The notes beneath the pieces are model-generated. The model saw only the letters and a list, made by a program, of their open reading frames with translations. It was not told the origin of the DNA and searched no databases. Positions 4,784-5,052 of a stretch of 5,052 nt of DNA are shown here, in pieces. The position numbers were made by a program, and so were the translations under genes. Origin of the DNA: Pseudomonadota bacterium (lineage in GTDB: Bacteria > Pseudomonadota > Alphaproteobacteria > Rhizobiales > Devosiaceae). The stretch lies in NCBI GenBank assembly GCA_023437755.1, contig JAEZFJ010000120.1, forward strand, positions 1-5,052. Direction: 5' to 3'. Within the stretch, counting starts at the first letter, position 1. The number at the start of each line of letters is the position of its first letter.

Positions 4784-5052
4784 ATGGTGCAGCGCGTTTC
4801 CACCGGCTCCCCGTTTGAAGCGACCTTCGGCTATTCCCGTGCCGTCCGGCACGAGGACACGATCTATGTGTCGGGCACGACCGGCTATGACTATGCCACC
4901 ATGACCATGCCCGACGATGTCGGTCAGCAGGCGGCCAATGCACTGGCGACCATAGACAAGGCGCTGCGCGAGGCCGGTTCGTCGATCGAGGACACGGTGC
5001 GCGTGGTCTATTATGTCGGTGACCGCAATGACGTCGATGCAGTGGTCAAGGC
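4784..5052 (+). CDS. RidA/YjgF/YER057c/UK114-family protein, 3'-truncated
   Basis: The frame starts at ATG 4784 and is open to the window edge (89 complete codons), so the 3' end is missing. The sequence has the RidA-family fold pattern: FGYSRAVRHEDTIYVSGTTG (residues 15-34), then a long helix (DDVGQQAANALATIDKALRE), then SIEDTVRVVYYVGDRNDVDAV. RidA proteins hydrolyse reactive enamines and imines such as 2-aminoacrylate released by PLP enzymes. The family Arg that binds the substrate carboxylate lies near residue 105 in E. coli RidA and is beyond the window, so activity cannot be judged. AAGGGG (4772-4777) overlaps the leuD stop and lies 6 bases before the ATG. In E. coli, loss of RidA damages branched-chain aminotransferase, which makes its place behind leuD suggestive. 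A non-archetypal Rid subgroup is equally possible. Confidence 0.9.
   Translation, partial: MVQRVSTGSPFEATFGYSRAVRHEDTIYVSGTTGYDYATMTMPDDVGQQAANALATIDKALREAGSSIEDTVRVVYYVGDRNDVDAVVK

Noticed and set aside
4135..4803. 222-residue minus-strand open frame opposite leuD
   Set aside because: It is a complete shadow of leuD, with charged Arg/Asp/Glu-rich composition and no domain.
1..5052. tRNA, rRNA, CRISPR array, insertion sequence, phage or defence genes
   Set aside because: I saw no clusters of direct repeats, tRNA-like cloverleaf, transposase motif or phage/defence domains. Every gene has ordinary housekeeping or metabolic affinities and uniform base composition.

Overview
This is a compact, GC-rich (roughly two-thirds G+C by eye) bacterial chromosomal segment carrying eight genes. 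Most are housekeeping or metabolic. The protein families (short type-2 ArgC, a single-domain LeuD of about 200 residues, hexameric-type DeoD, an AHSA1-like SRPBCC protein), the GC bias at third codon positions and the tight gene packing suggest an alphaproteobacterium, probably in the Hyphomicrobiales (Devosia or a relative). That placement is inferred from family resemblance; no search was run.

Layout from left to right: the C-terminal part of a GNAT acetyltransferase (+, enters from the left edge). Convergent with it is a minus-strand unit made of deoD (purine-nucleoside phosphorylase) and, 2 bases downstream, a HEAT-like helical-repeat protein. The helical-repeat gene reads as two pieces in different frames and is probably frameshifted. 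A 119-base divergent spacer separates deoD from a plus-strand pair, an AHSA1/SRPBCC protein and argC (type 2 N-acetyl-gamma-glutamyl-phosphate reductase). argC ends tail to tail with a minus-strand SDR oxidoreductase, and both stop codons lie in one CTAG. A 151-base divergent spacer then leads to leuD (isopropylmalate isomerase small subunit), followed after 10 bases by a RidA/YjgF-family gene that runs off the right edge.

Functionally the window touches purine nucleoside salvage (deoD), arginine synthesis (argC) and leucine synthesis (leuD). The RidA-like gene beside leuD fits the known link between Rid proteins and protection of PLP enzymes, including branched-chain aminotransferase.

I see no mobile element, CRISPR array, RNA gene, phage gene or obvious novel defence system. 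The points worth a second look are small: the probable frameshift in the helical-repeat gene, Asp at the usual catalytic-Asn position in the SDR, stop-codon overlaps at both convergent junctions, and inverted repeats around several Shine-Dalgarno sites.
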